Positions 24,242 through 32,076 of a DNA stretch of 64,000 bases are shown here, piece after piece. Numbering within the stretch: position 1 is the stretch's first letter; every line of letters starts with the position of its first letter. Below the pieces are notes generated by a model, which made no database searches, was not told the origin of the DNA, and worked only from the letters and a program-made list of their open reading frames with translations. Position numbers and translations under genes: made by a program. Source of the stretch: Solobacterium sp. GTDB taxonomy: Bacteria; Bacillota_I; Bacilli_A; Erysipelotrichales; Erysipelotrichaceae. The DNA lies in contig JAKVKC010000011.1 in NCBI GenBank assembly GCA_022486705.1, positions 1 to 64,000 of the forward strand. The letters are read 5' to 3'.

Positions 24242-25906
24242 TTACTCAACAGCACCCTTAAAATAGAGAACAATGGACTCATATGGCCGCAGCTGCAGTG
24301 CATCCTCTGCTCTGCTGTCCTTATAATTCGACAGAAGTATCTGATACTGATGCAGATGCGGGATCTCGACCTCCGTCATTTTTCCATAGAAATTATTAAT
24401 GACGATCAATGATTCCTTTCCCAATCTTCTTTCATAAGCAAAGACAGACTGATTTTCTTCCAGCCGCGGAACATAGATGCCATCCTGGATGATCCTCATC
24501 TTTTTCCGCAGCGCGATCAGTTTCTGATAATGTGCAAAAACAGAATCAGGATCTTTCAGCACCTTCTTCGCATTGATCTTTTCATAGTTGTCTGCCAAGG
24601 AAAGCCATGGTGTTCCCGAAGTAAAGCCGCCGTTCTTCTGATCGTTCCAAGGCATTGGCGTTCTGCTGTTATCTCTGCTTCTTGCCTGAAGGATATGCAG
24701 GATCTCTTCTTTGGATCTGCCCTGTGAAAGCAGGATGCGATATATATTTTTGCTTTCCACATCCCGATACTGATCAATACTGCTGAAGTATGCATTGGTC
24801 ATGCCAAGTTCTTCTCCCTGGTATACATATGGCGTTCCCCGCATCATATGGATCAATGTTGCCAGCATCTTTGCGGATTCCTTTGGATACTTCTGATCAT
24901 CGCCAAAGCGCGACAGAGCCCGCGGCTGATCATGATTATTCAGGAACAGTGCATTCCATGCATTCTTTTCCTGCATGCCGATCTGCCATTCATTCATGAT
25001 CCTTTTCAGTTCCATAAAATCAAAGGGCATCAGTTCCCATTTCTTTTGATCCTTATAGTCTACTTTCAGATGATGAAAGCTGAAGACCATATCCAATTCA
25101 TTGCTTGCATGGCCAGCATATTCTGTACAGTTCTCAATCGAAGTACTGCTCATCTCCCCAACGGTAAGATGCTGCGGATCTCTGCCGAAAGATCTCTCAT
25201 TCAATTCACGCAGATATTCATGAACACGCGGTCCATCGGTATAAAACTGCCTGCCGTCAAAATGATGCGGATCATCTTCATAGGATCCTTTCGAGATCAG
25301 ATTTACGACATCAAAGCGAAAACCATGAACGCCCTTCTCTGACCAATAGCGAATGATATCCGCCATTTCTTTTCTGACTTCAGGATTTTCCCAATTCAGA
25401 TCAGCCTGCGTTACATCAAATAGATGCAGATACCATTCATCATACTTTGCCACGTATTCCCATGCCGATCCGCCAAATTTTGACTGCCAGTTATTCGGCG
25501 GCTGATGTCCAGGCTTTCCTTTTTTCCAAATATAATAATTCTTATATTTCGGATCTCCGGCCAATGCCCTTTTGAACCATATATGTTCCGTAGATGTATG
25601 GTTGAACACCATGTCCAGCATGATATCTATGCCTCTGTCTTTCGCTTCTGCACATAGCTGAAGGAAATCATCCATGGTGCCATAGCGCGGATCTATACTG
25701 CGGTAATCCTGAACGTCATATCCATTATCCTTCTGCGGTGAAGGGAAAAAAGCATTCAGCCATATATAGTCAATACCAAGCTCTTTTAAATAATCCAGCT
25801 TAGAAATGATGCCTGGAAGATCGCCCCAGCCATCCCCATTTGTATCGCAGAATGATTTTGGGTAGATCTGATATACTGTTTTCCCTTTAAAATCCATCTT
25901 CTTCAC
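24242..25906 (-). CDS. treA: Trehalose-6-phosphate hydrolase (GH13)
   Basis: A 554-residue alpha-amylase-family enzyme that splits trehalose 6-phosphate to glucose and glucose 6-phosphate. The catalytic nucleophile is in GFRFDVVNLIS, the acid/base Glu in TVGEMSST and the third acid in LNNHDQPR. The start VYQIYPKSFCDTNGDGWGDL is the oligo-1,6-glucosidase/TreA/TreC type. Substrate is assigned by context: it directly follows a trehalose-type EIIBCA gene (6 bases apart) and a GntR repressor. An oligo-1,6-glucosidase or isomaltose-phosphate hydrolase is the main alternative. Confidence 0.9.
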   Translation of the reverse strand: MKKMDFKGKTVYQIYPKSFCDTNGDGWGDLPGIISKLDYLKELGIDYIWLNAFFPSPQKDNGYDVQDYRSIDPRYGTMDDFLQLCAEAKDRGIDIMLDMVFNHTSTEHIWFKRALAGDPKYKNYYIWKKGKPGHQPPNNWQSKFGGSAWEYVAKYDEWYLHLFDVTQADLNWENPEVRKEMADIIRYWSEKGVHGFRFDVVNLISKGSYEDDPHHFDGRQFYTDGPRVHEYLRELNERSFGRDPQHLTVGEMSSTSIENCTEYAGHASNELDMVFSFHHLKVDYKDQKKWELMPFDFMELKRIMNEWQIGMQEKNAWNALFLNNHDQPRALSRFGDDQKYPKESAKMLATLIHMMRGTPYVYQGEELGMTNAYFSSIDQYRDVESKNIYRILLSQGRSKEEILHILQARSRDNSRTPMPWNDQKNGGFTSGTPWLSLADNYEKINAKKVLKDPDSVFAHYQKLIALRKKMRIIQDGIYVPRLEENQSVFAYERRLGKESLIVINNFYGKMTEVEIPHLHQYQILLSNYKDSRAEDALQLRPYESIVLYFKGAVE

Positions 25907-25912
25907 CTCTAT

Positions 25913-27835
25913 TTATAAGACTTCAATCAATCCTGTTTCCTTTGCGGCTGTCTGCTGACCATCCTTCAGCGAACGGATCTGTGTGCCATCTGTAAAGATG
26001 ATCGGGATGATCGTTGATCTGCCTTTGCTTTGGATCAGTTTCAGATCAGCCTCTGCTAATAGATCTCCCTGCTTTACATGATCTCCCTGCTTCACATGCA
26101 TCTGGAAGCCTTCTCCGTTCAGCTCTACTGTATCAATGCCTACATGGATCAGAACTTCTTTGCCGGAAGCTGTGCGTATGCCATAGGCATGCCCCGTAGG
26201 AAAAGCAACGATGATCTCGCCGGTATATGGTGCATAGATCTTTCCATCCGTCGGTTCAATCGCAATGCCATCGCCCATAGATCTGCTGGAAAATGCTTTA
26301 TCGGCAACCTCTGTTATAGGAATGATCTTCCCGCTGACGGGGCTGGCAAATTCTTCCTTTTTTTCAGCTTCTGTATAAGCAATGCTTTTTTCTTTTGTTT
26401 CCGCGGTCTCTGCTTCAAAGACATCGCCTGTAGCAGCATTGATCTTTTTTCTGCCGATGATATAAGTCAAGGCAAAAGGGATGACCATTGCAATCACCAT
26501 GGCCAGAGCAAATATCAGCATATACTGCGGAAAGATGGAAATGATGCCAGGAAGTCCGCCGACACCGATGGATGCGGCCTGAACGCCAAATCCTGTTGAT
26601 ACAATACCAGCCATGCTTGATCCGATCATGGCACAGTAGAATGGGAAATGATACTTCAGGTTGACTCCGAACATGGCCGGCTCTGTTACACCTAAGTAGC
26701 AGGAGATCATAGAAGGAATATTTACTTCCTGCGCCTTTGCATTCTTTTTCTGAAGAACGCTCATAGCCGCAACCGAAGAGCCCTGGGCAATATTGGATAG
26801 CGCGATCATCGGCCACAGCATGGTGCCGCCCGTCGAATTGATCAGCTGCAGATCGATTGCATTCGACATATGGTGCAGACCGGTGATGACCAATGGCGCA
26901 TACAGCAGGCCGAAGACAGCACCGAAGACAACTCTGAGATTTCCGGAAATACCAGCCATCACAAAGGCGGATACCCATTCTCCAAGCTTCCAGCCGATGG
27001 GACCGAGAATGAAGTGGGCCGCAATCACAGCAAGCGTCAAAGAACAGAATGGAACAAGGATCATCTGCAGGACATTCGGTACGATCTTCTTAAAGAACCG
27101 TTCCAGATAGGCAAGTGAGAAAGCCGCCAGGATTGCTGGAATGACCTGTGCCTGATAGCCGATCATCCGGAATGACGCAAAACCAAAGTTCCATACATAT
27201 GTTGGTGCCCATGCATCTGCTGCCATGCTCGCCACACCATATGCATTGACCAGCTGGCCAGATACCAAAGTCAGGCCAAGAACAATGCCAAGCATCTGTG
27301 TGCCGCCCATTTTCTTCTGTACGCTCCAGCAGATGCCGACAGGGATGCCTGTATGGAAGACTGCTTCACCGATCAGCCACAGGAATTTATCCAAGCCGCA
27401 TAGGAATGTACCTTCCTGCAATACGACTGACGCTTCAAGGATATTGCGGAAGCCTAAGATCAAACCGCCGCATACGATAGCTGGGATCAATGGTGCAAAT
27501 ATCTCAGCAATATTTGTCATCGCTCTTTCAAGCCACTTCTGATTGCTTTTTGCGGATTGTTTGGCAGCCTCTTTAGAGACGCCTTCAATCCCTGATACAG
27601 CCGTGAAATCATTGTAAAAAGCATCTACTTCATTGCCAATGATCACCTGGAACTGTCCTGCCTGGGTGAATGTTCCTTTGACACTTGCCAGACCTTCAAT
27701 TTTCTCTATATCTGCTTTCGCTGGATCCACTAACACAAATCTCATTCTGGTAACGCAGTGCGAAACTGCGCTGATGTTCTGTTTACCGCCCACATAGGAC
27801 AATAAGGATGTCGCATCGTCTGTAAACTTTCCCAT
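25913..27835 (-). CDS. treB: Trehalose-type PTS permease, EIIB-EIIC-EIIA fusion
   Basis: A 640-residue permease. EIIB (1 to about 85) has its phospho-Cys in SHCVTRMRFVLVD; EIIC (about 105-460) has ten-odd hydrophobic spans with GLHHMSNAID; EIIA (about 490-640) has the phospho-His in VLIHVGIDTVELNGEGF. Bacillus TreP and E. coli TreB lack the EIIA domain, so this is the self-contained version also seen in beta-glucoside permeases. Trehalose is inferred from the TreA-type hydrolase and TreR neighbour; sucrose or a beta-glucoside would usually come with other hydrolases. Confidence 0.9.
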   Translation of the reverse strand: MGKFTDDATSLLSYVGGKQNISAVSHCVTRMRFVLVDPAKADIEKIEGLASVKGTFTQAGQFQVIIGNEVDAFYNDFTAVSGIEGVSKEAAKQSAKSNQKWLERAMTNIAEIFAPLIPAIVCGGLILGFRNILEASVVLQEGTFLCGLDKFLWLIGEAVFHTGIPVGICWSVQKKMGGTQMLGIVLGLTLVSGQLVNAYGVASMAADAWAPTYVWNFGFASFRMIGYQAQVIPAILAAFSLAYLERFFKKIVPNVLQMILVPFCSLTLAVIAAHFILGPIGWKLGEWVSAFVMAGISGNLRVVFGAVFGLLYAPLVITGLHHMSNAIDLQLINSTGGTMLWPMIALSNIAQGSSVAAMSVLQKKNAKAQEVNIPSMISCYLGVTEPAMFGVNLKYHFPFYCAMIGSSMAGIVSTGFGVQAASIGVGGLPGIISIFPQYMLIFALAMVIAMVIPFALTYIIGRKKINAATGDVFEAETAETKEKSIAYTEAEKKEEFASPVSGKIIPITEVADKAFSSRSMGDGIAIEPTDGKIYAPYTGEIIVAFPTGHAYGIRTASGKEVLIHVGIDTVELNGEGFQMHVKQGDHVKQGDLLAEADLKLIQSKGRSTIIPIIFTDGTQIRSLKDGQQTAAKETGLIEVL

Positions 27836-27850
27836 ATACTCTCTCCCTTA

Positions 27851-27866
27851 ACATGTACGTACATGT
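27851..27866. promoter_or_regulatory. TreR operator 1 (downstream of the treB transcription start)
   Basis: Perfect 16-base palindrome ACATGTACGTACATGT between the treB promoter and its start codon. A bound repressor here would block early elongation. Confidence 0.75.
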
Positions 27867-27877
27867 ATGACAAATGC

Positions 27878-27906
27878 AGTATATCTTGTACGTACATGTT
27901 TGTCAA
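27878..27906 (-). promoter_or_regulatory. treB promoter with TreR operator 2 between -35 and -10
   Basis: On the minus strand TTGACA (27906-27901), a 17-base spacer and TATACT (27883-27878). The second palindrome TGTACGTACA (27887-27896) fills the spacer, so repressor and polymerase must compete. Same core GTACGTAC as operator 1, 35 bases apart centre to centre. Confidence 0.8.
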
Positions 27907-27919
27907 CACCGCTTCCTGC

Positions 27920-27953
27920 AAAATAAAATCCCGCTGAAAACAGCACGGGATTT
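27920..27953 (-). terminator. Terminator of the treR gene
   Basis: On the minus strand AATCCCGTGCTG / CAGCGGGATT stem (27953-27927) with a TTTT loop, then TTTATTTTG. It lies between the treR stop and the treB promoter and isolates the two units. Confidence 0.7.
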
Positions 27954-27957
27954 CTGA

Positions 27958-28674
27958 TCATATACGATGGATTCTTCTGGCAAAGTCTTTAAATATGAAC
28001 TTATCTGGGCGATGCCTGGATGAGGTGAACTGAAAGATACGGGAATCATCTAAATATGTATATGATTCTACATTCACGACCATATCAAAGTTCTTCATAT
28101 CCAGCAGCATGCGATCTTCATTGGTCGCCATGGCACAGGTGATCTCTTTTTCAGCATAGGAGATCGGCAGATGCAGTTCATCTTCCAAATATACATAAAG
28201 AGATTTTTTCATTTCTTTTGCCGGCAGATGAGGAATGATCTGAGCATTGAGGAAATCCGTATCCAAGATCACCGCTTCACCGTCAACCATACGCACCCTC
28301 TGCAGGACCCACATATACTCTTCCGCAGACAGATGAAGATTTTCCTGCATGTGCGGATCTGGATGCATTTTCTCAAGCATGACTACCTGCGTTTTTACAT
28401 TTTTTCCTAAGGACGGAGCCAATTCATGAAAGCTGACGACCCCGCTGAGCGGAAATTCGAACTGATTGATATCCAATACAACAGATCCCTTTCCCTGTGC
28501 TTTCTGAATATAACCATTCTGTGCTAACAGAGACAGTGATTTCCGCACCGTATCTCTGGAAGCATCGTAGACCTGCATCAATTCATGTTCGCCCGGCAGC
28601 ATCTCTCCTGGACGATATGTTCTGTCTTCGATCTGACTGAGCAGTGTATTGTAAATATCCTGATATTTCGCCAT
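27958..28674 (-). CDS. treR: GntR-family repressor of the trehalose operon (TreR-like)
   Basis: A 238-residue regulator: N-terminal winged helix (QDIYNTLLSQIEDRTYRPGEMLPGEHEL...SRDTVRKSLSLLAQNGYI, residues about 4-66) and a C-terminal UTRA effector domain, the Bacillus TreR layout that senses trehalose 6-phosphate. The start at 28674 has AAGGT just upstream; an ATG 21 bases further up is less likely. It is transcribed towards treB on the same strand but from its own promoter, with a similar half-perfect site TTGTATGTACAT at 28684-28695 that suggests autorepression. Confidence 0.9.
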   Translation of the reverse strand: MAKYQDIYNTLLSQIEDRTYRPGEMLPGEHELMQVYDASRDTVRKSLSLLAQNGYIQKAQGKGSVVLDINQFEFPLSGVVSFHELAPSLGKNVKTQVVMLEKMHPDPHMQENLHLSAEEYMWVLQRVRMVDGEAVILDTDFLNAQIIPHLPAKEMKKSLYVYLEDELHLPISYAEKEITCAMATNEDRMLLDMKNFDMVVNVESYTYLDDSRIFQFTSSRHRPDKFIFKDFARRIHRI

Positions 28675-28683
28675 TTTTTTACC

Positions 28684-28695
28684 TTGTATGTACAT
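28684..28695. promoter_or_regulatory. Putative TreR autoregulatory site
   Basis: TTGTATGTACAT resembles the treB operators (TTGTACGTACAT) with one change and lies 10 bases before the treR start codon. Confidence 0.55.
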
Positions 28696-28780
28696 TTTAA
28701 GTCATTTGCATGTGATTGCAATTCTAAAGAACCGTACAGATTTCAATGTAAAAAAAACAATGAAATAGATAAATGGAAAT

Positions 28781-29107
28781 TTACCAGCGTTCCATATTCT
28801 TTTCAAATTTGGTGGTATATGCTTCTTTGAGTTCCTCGTCACTAATTCCATAGCAAAGGAGAACATCATTGTAATACATCAAAACATCTGCCATTTCTTC
28901 AATGAGATGTTTTCGCAAATCACTGTCTTCAAGTGATTTGATGTCTCCATTTTTCTTAATAACATCTATAACTTCGCCTATTTCACCAATCATCCATAGC
29001 AATTTATGTTTACCTGCTTCAGGACGAATTGTTTCCCACTTATCTTTATATTTTTCTTGTAATGCACGTTGCATAACTAGCATTTCACTAATACTAAAGT
29101 CACTCAT
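28781..29107 (-). CDS. MazG-like nucleotide pyrophosphohydrolase
   Basis: A 108-residue all-helical protein with the MazG metal-binding pattern: GEIGEVIDVIKK in helix 2 and HLIEEMADVLMYYNDVL in helix 3 (the EExxD/E acid cluster). These enzymes cut NTPs or dNTPs to NMP and pyrophosphate as house-cleaning. The RBS GGAGGG is strong. The gene is visibly more AT-rich than its neighbours (AAATTTGG, TTTTCTTAATAAC and similar wording), which hints at recent acquisition. Confidence 0.85.
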   Translation of the reverse strand: MSDFSISEMLVMQRALQEKYKDKWETIRPEAGKHKLLWMIGEIGEVIDVIKKNGDIKSLEDSDLRKHLIEEMADVLMYYNDVLLCYGISDEELKEAYTTKFEKNMERW

Positions 29108-29234
29108 AATTCCCTCCGAGAATTCTAATTTGTCAATTTACAAATCCTATTCTATCTTGAAAATATGTAATGTAAACAGATATTTTCTCTGCTCAATTTG
29201 TTTGATATAATGCGGAACGGAAACGAGAGAAAAC

Positions 29235-30788
29235 ATGAGCATATTGACCGTAGAGAACCTGCAGCAGAGCTTTGGCGATCGAGAGATCTTAAAAGATGTC
29301 TCCTTTCGCATGAATAAAGGAGAACATATCGGCCTGGTGGGAGCCAATGGCGAAGGCAAGTCGACTTTCCTGTCGATCGTCACGGGGAAGCTGATTCCAG
29401 ATGAAGGAACCATTGAATGGGCCAAGAGCGTCCGATCAGGATATCTTGACCAGCATGCCGTCCTGACAAAGGGAAGCACGATCAAAGATGTGCTGAACAG
29501 TGCCTATGCGCCTCTGTATGAAGCTGAGAAACATATGAATGAACTGTATGCTGAGATGGCTGAGGCTGATACAGACATGGATGCCCTGATGAATGAAGCC
29601 GGTGTGATCCAGGATCAGCTGAGCGCCCATGATTTCTATATGATCGATGCAAAGGAAGAAGAAGTAGCCAGAGCACTTGGTGTTTATGATCTGGGCATGG
29701 ATCGTGATGTCAGCGAACTGTCCGGCGGGCAGCGGACCAAAGTATTATTGGCCAAGCTCTTATTGGAAAAGCCGGATATCCTTTTATTAGATGAGCCTAC
29801 CAATTACTTAGATCAGGAACATATCTCCTGGCTCCAGCACTATCTGCAGGAATACGAGAATGCCTTTATCCTGATCTCGCACGACATTCCTTTCTTAAGC
29901 AGTGTGGTCAATGTCATCTATCATATGAACCAGGCAGAATTGACAAGATACGCCGGTACTTATGATCATTATCTGGAAGTCTATGCGGTACAGAAAGCGC
30001 AGAAAGAAGCTGCTTATGCAAGACAGCAGAAAGAGATTGCCGGGCTGAAGGATTTTGTGGCCAGAAATAAAGCAAGAGTTGCGACCAGAAATATGGCCAT
30101 GTCCCGACAGAAGAAGCTGGATAAGATGGATATCATTGAACTGGAACAGGAAAGGCCGAAACCGGAATTTCATTTTCTGACTGCCCGTACCCCAGGAAGA
30201 GTCCTCTTCGAAGCAAGCGATCTCGTGATCGGCTATGATGAACCACTCTCCAAGCCAATCCATTTTCTCATGGAAAGAAAACAGCGGATCATTCTGAAAG
30301 GTGCCAACGGCATCGGCAAAACAACGCTCCTCAAGTCCTTATTAGGATTGATCGAGCCTCTGGCTGGCACAGTCGAACGCGATGACTATTTGAACATCGG
30401 CTATTATGAGCAGGAAGTCTCACCGAAGAATGATCATACATGCCTGCAGGAGATCTGGGATGCCTTTCCTTCCTGGAGCCAGTATGAATGCCGCTGTGCT
30501 CTAGCTAAATGCGGTCTGACCTCAAAGCATATTGAAAGCGCCGTCAAAGTATTATCGGGCGGTGAACAGGCAAAGGTACGCTTATGCAAACTGATGAATG
30601 TGCCTTCCAATATCTTAGTCTTAGATGAACCTACCAATCACTTGGATATCGATGCCAAAGAAGAACTAAAAAAAGCACTGTCAGAATATACCGGCAGTAT
30701 CTTAATGGTATGCCATGAGCCAGAGTTCTATGAAGGCTTGGCAGATATCGTCATTGACTGCACAGAATGGACAACTAAGATCATCTGA
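29235..30788 (+). CDS. ABC-F ATPase (ribosome-associated type, YkpA/YbiT-like)
   Basis: A 517-residue soluble protein with two ATPase domains and no membrane segment. Walker A motifs GANGEGKSTF and GANGIGKTTL, signatures LSGGQRTKV and LSGGEQAKV, Walker B followed by DEPTNYLD and DEPTNHLD; both catalytic Glu are intact. The charged linker between domains (about 235-310) is the P-site tRNA-interaction motif of ABC-F proteins. The short linker and sequence style fit housekeeping translation factors rather than antibiotic-resistance members, and no leader peptide/attenuator was seen upstream. A TATAAT lies near 29204. Confidence 0.9.
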   Translation: MSILTVENLQQSFGDREILKDVSFRMNKGEHIGLVGANGEGKSTFLSIVTGKLIPDEGTIEWAKSVRSGYLDQHAVLTKGSTIKDVLNSAYAPLYEAEKHMNELYAEMAEADTDMDALMNEAGVIQDQLSAHDFYMIDAKEEEVARALGVYDLGMDRDVSELSGGQRTKVLLAKLLLEKPDILLLDEPTNYLDQEHISWLQHYLQEYENAFILISHDIPFLSSVVNVIYHMNQAELTRYAGTYDHYLEVYAVQKAQKEAAYARQQKEIAGLKDFVARNKARVATRNMAMSRQKKLDKMDIIELEQERPKPEFHFLTARTPGRVLFEASDLVIGYDEPLSKPIHFLMERKQRIILKGANGIGKTTLLKSLLGLIEPLAGTVERDDYLNIGYYEQEVSPKNDHTCLQEIWDAFPSWSQYECRCALAKCGLTSKHIESAVKVLSGGEQAKVRLCKLMNVPSNILVLDEPTNHLDIDAKEELKKALSEYTGSILMVCHEPEFYEGLADIVIDCTEWTTKII

Positions 30789-30818
30789 AAAGCAAAAGAC
30801 GAAAGCTTTTGTTTTTTA
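30789..30818 (+). terminator. Terminator after the ABC-F gene
   Basis: CAAAAG (30793-30798) pairs with CTTTTG (30806-30811), extended by flanking A/T pairs, followed by six T at 30812-30817. Confidence 0.6.
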
Positions 30819-30833
30819 TATGACCGCTCAGTT

Positions 30834-31199
30834 CTATTGCCAATCCGTATTCTCTATGATCTTCGGTATGCTTTCCAGCTGTTCTCTGCGCACCGGTTTC
30901 TTCCAATAGCCATCCGCGATCAGTTCCGCTGCCTGCTGCTGCATGCCATCATCATCCGCCAGGATCACGACCGGCATCTCTGGTTTTTCTTTCCGTATGA
31001 CCCGCAGCAGATCAATGCCGCTGACCGGCCGCATTCTCTCTTTGGCAAACACAATGTCCACCGGATGATGCCAGATATACTTTGCGGCAAGCATGGGATC
31101 CGTAAAACAGATGAACTCGCATTGACCAAGCACCTGCGAAATACTTTTTGAAAAAAGATTCAGTTCTTCTGTCTGGTTTCCTATCAATACAATTCTCAT
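30834..31199 (-). CDS. Stand-alone receiver-domain protein lacking the phospho-acceptor Asp
   Basis: A 121-residue protein with the CheY-like fold pattern through DIVF...SGIDLLRVIRKEKPEMPVVILADDD and the conserved Lys in YWKKPVR. The phospho-acceptor position in FAKERMRP is Lys53 instead of Asp, and the acidic pair at the N-terminus (normally DDE) reads GNQTEE. It should therefore not be phosphorylated normally and is a pseudo-receiver. It sits downstream of a LytS-type kinase and regulator on the same strand but after a terminator. TATAAT lies 6 bases before ATG with no ribosome site, so transcription should start at or next to the A of ATG. Confidence 0.82.
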   Translation of the reverse strand: MRIVLIGNQTEELNLFSKSISQVLGQCEFICFTDPMLAAKYIWHHPVDIVFAKERMRPVSGIDLLRVIRKEKPEMPVVILADDDGMQQQAAELIADGYWKKPVRREQLESIPKIIENTDWQ

Positions 31200-31205
31200 A
31201 CATGC

Positions 31206-31211
31206 ATTATA
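31206..31211 (-). promoter_or_regulatory. -10 box abutting the pseudo-receiver start codon
   Basis: Perfect TATAAT on the minus strand (31211-31206) with 6 bases to the ATG at 31199; the predicted transcript would begin at the start codon itself. Confidence 0.5.
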
Positions 31212-31233
31212 GGAAGACCATGTTTACAGAAGT

Positions 31234-31265
31234 TAACAAAAAGGCTGAGATCAATCCTCCCAGCC
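31234..31265 (-). terminator. Terminator of the two-component operon
   Basis: On the minus strand GGCTGGGAGGAT pairs with ATCTCAGCC around TG (31265-31243, one mismatch) and is followed by TTTTTG. The stem overlaps the last codons of the response regulator gene. Confidence 0.7.
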
Positions 31266-32075
31266 CGGTCCTTTATAGTATCTCATAGACTGTTCAATGC
31301 CGCCCAATGTCATATCAGCCCATTCAAACTGGCTCATATATTCCCCATGGTACGCATTGACAGCATAGCTCATGCCTTTATTCCAATCATAATAATCACA
31401 GCACACATGATCCGGCACGACCGACAGGACACCTCTGTGCTTTACGATCACGTCTTCATGTCCCAGTTCCTGAAATGTCTGGATCAAATCCGCTGACAGG
31501 TTGGATACATAGGAATTCTTGCGGCTGTCCGCGTCATCTTCCCATAGAACAGCCAGGATCTCGCCCGTCGTACAGGCTGCTCCGCGGCGGTCGATCAGAT
31601 AGGCAAACAGTTCTTTTGTTTTTCCTCTTTTGAACTTCACCGGACGCTCATGATCAAATACTTCAAAGCTGCCGAAGCACTGCACTCTTAATTTGCCCGC
31701 ATCTTTTACTTCTATTGGATGCCTTAGATTCTGCAGTTCCTGCAAAATCTTTTCTTTCGAGACAGGCTTCATGACATAGCCGCTCGGCCGCACCGCATAG
31801 GCTTCCTGTGCATACTGCGAAAAGCCCGTTACAAAGATGATATTTGTAAGCGGTGTTCGCTGCTTGATCTGATAGGCAAGTTCCAGGCCGCCGATATCCG
31901 GAAGCTCAATATCCAAGAAAGCAGCGTCCGGCATGGCATTGCCTTCTTTTAAAGCCTGCAGAAGGTCTTCGCCGCAGGTAAAGCTGTACAGCTGGGCCGT
32001 CGGGTCTGCTTCATGGATCGAACGTTCCAGCAGTCTCAGCTGCAATGGTTCATCGTCTGCTGCATAGAATATCAT
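31251..32075 (-). CDS. Response regulator: receiver plus OmpR/SARP-type DNA-binding domain
   Basis: A 274-residue regulator. The receiver (1 to about 120) has the acidic ADDEP, the phospho-acceptor Asp55 in FLDIELPD and the Lys in VMKPVSK. After it (about 130-270) is a winged-helix Trans_reg_C-like domain (FKRGKTKELFAYLIDRRGAACTTGEIL, WEDDADSRKNSYVSNL), the type found in SARP/BTAD regulators, with only a short tail in place of a full BTAD. Paired with a LytS-type kinase one base upstream; the usual LytTR domain is absent. Possible target: the big surface protein gene upstream, see the direct repeats near 38065. Confidence 0.88.
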   Translation of the reverse strand: MIFYAADDEPLQLRLLERSIHEADPTAQLYSFTCGEDLLQALKEGNAMPDAAFLDIELPDIGGLELAYQIKQRTPLTNIIFVTGFSQYAQEAYAVRPSGYVMKPVSKEKILQELQNLRHPIEVKDAGKLRVQCFGSFEVFDHERPVKFKRGKTKELFAYLIDRRGAACTTGEILAVLWEDDADSRKNSYVSNLSADLIQTFQELGHEDVIVKHRGVLSVVPDHVCCDYYDWNKGMSYAVNAYHGEYMSQFEWADMTLGGIEQSMRYYKGPGWED

Positions 32076-32076
32076 A

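Noticed and set aside
26415-26978. 187-codon ORF inside the treB gene
   Set aside because: Same-strand shifted frame of the EIIC domain; no start signals.
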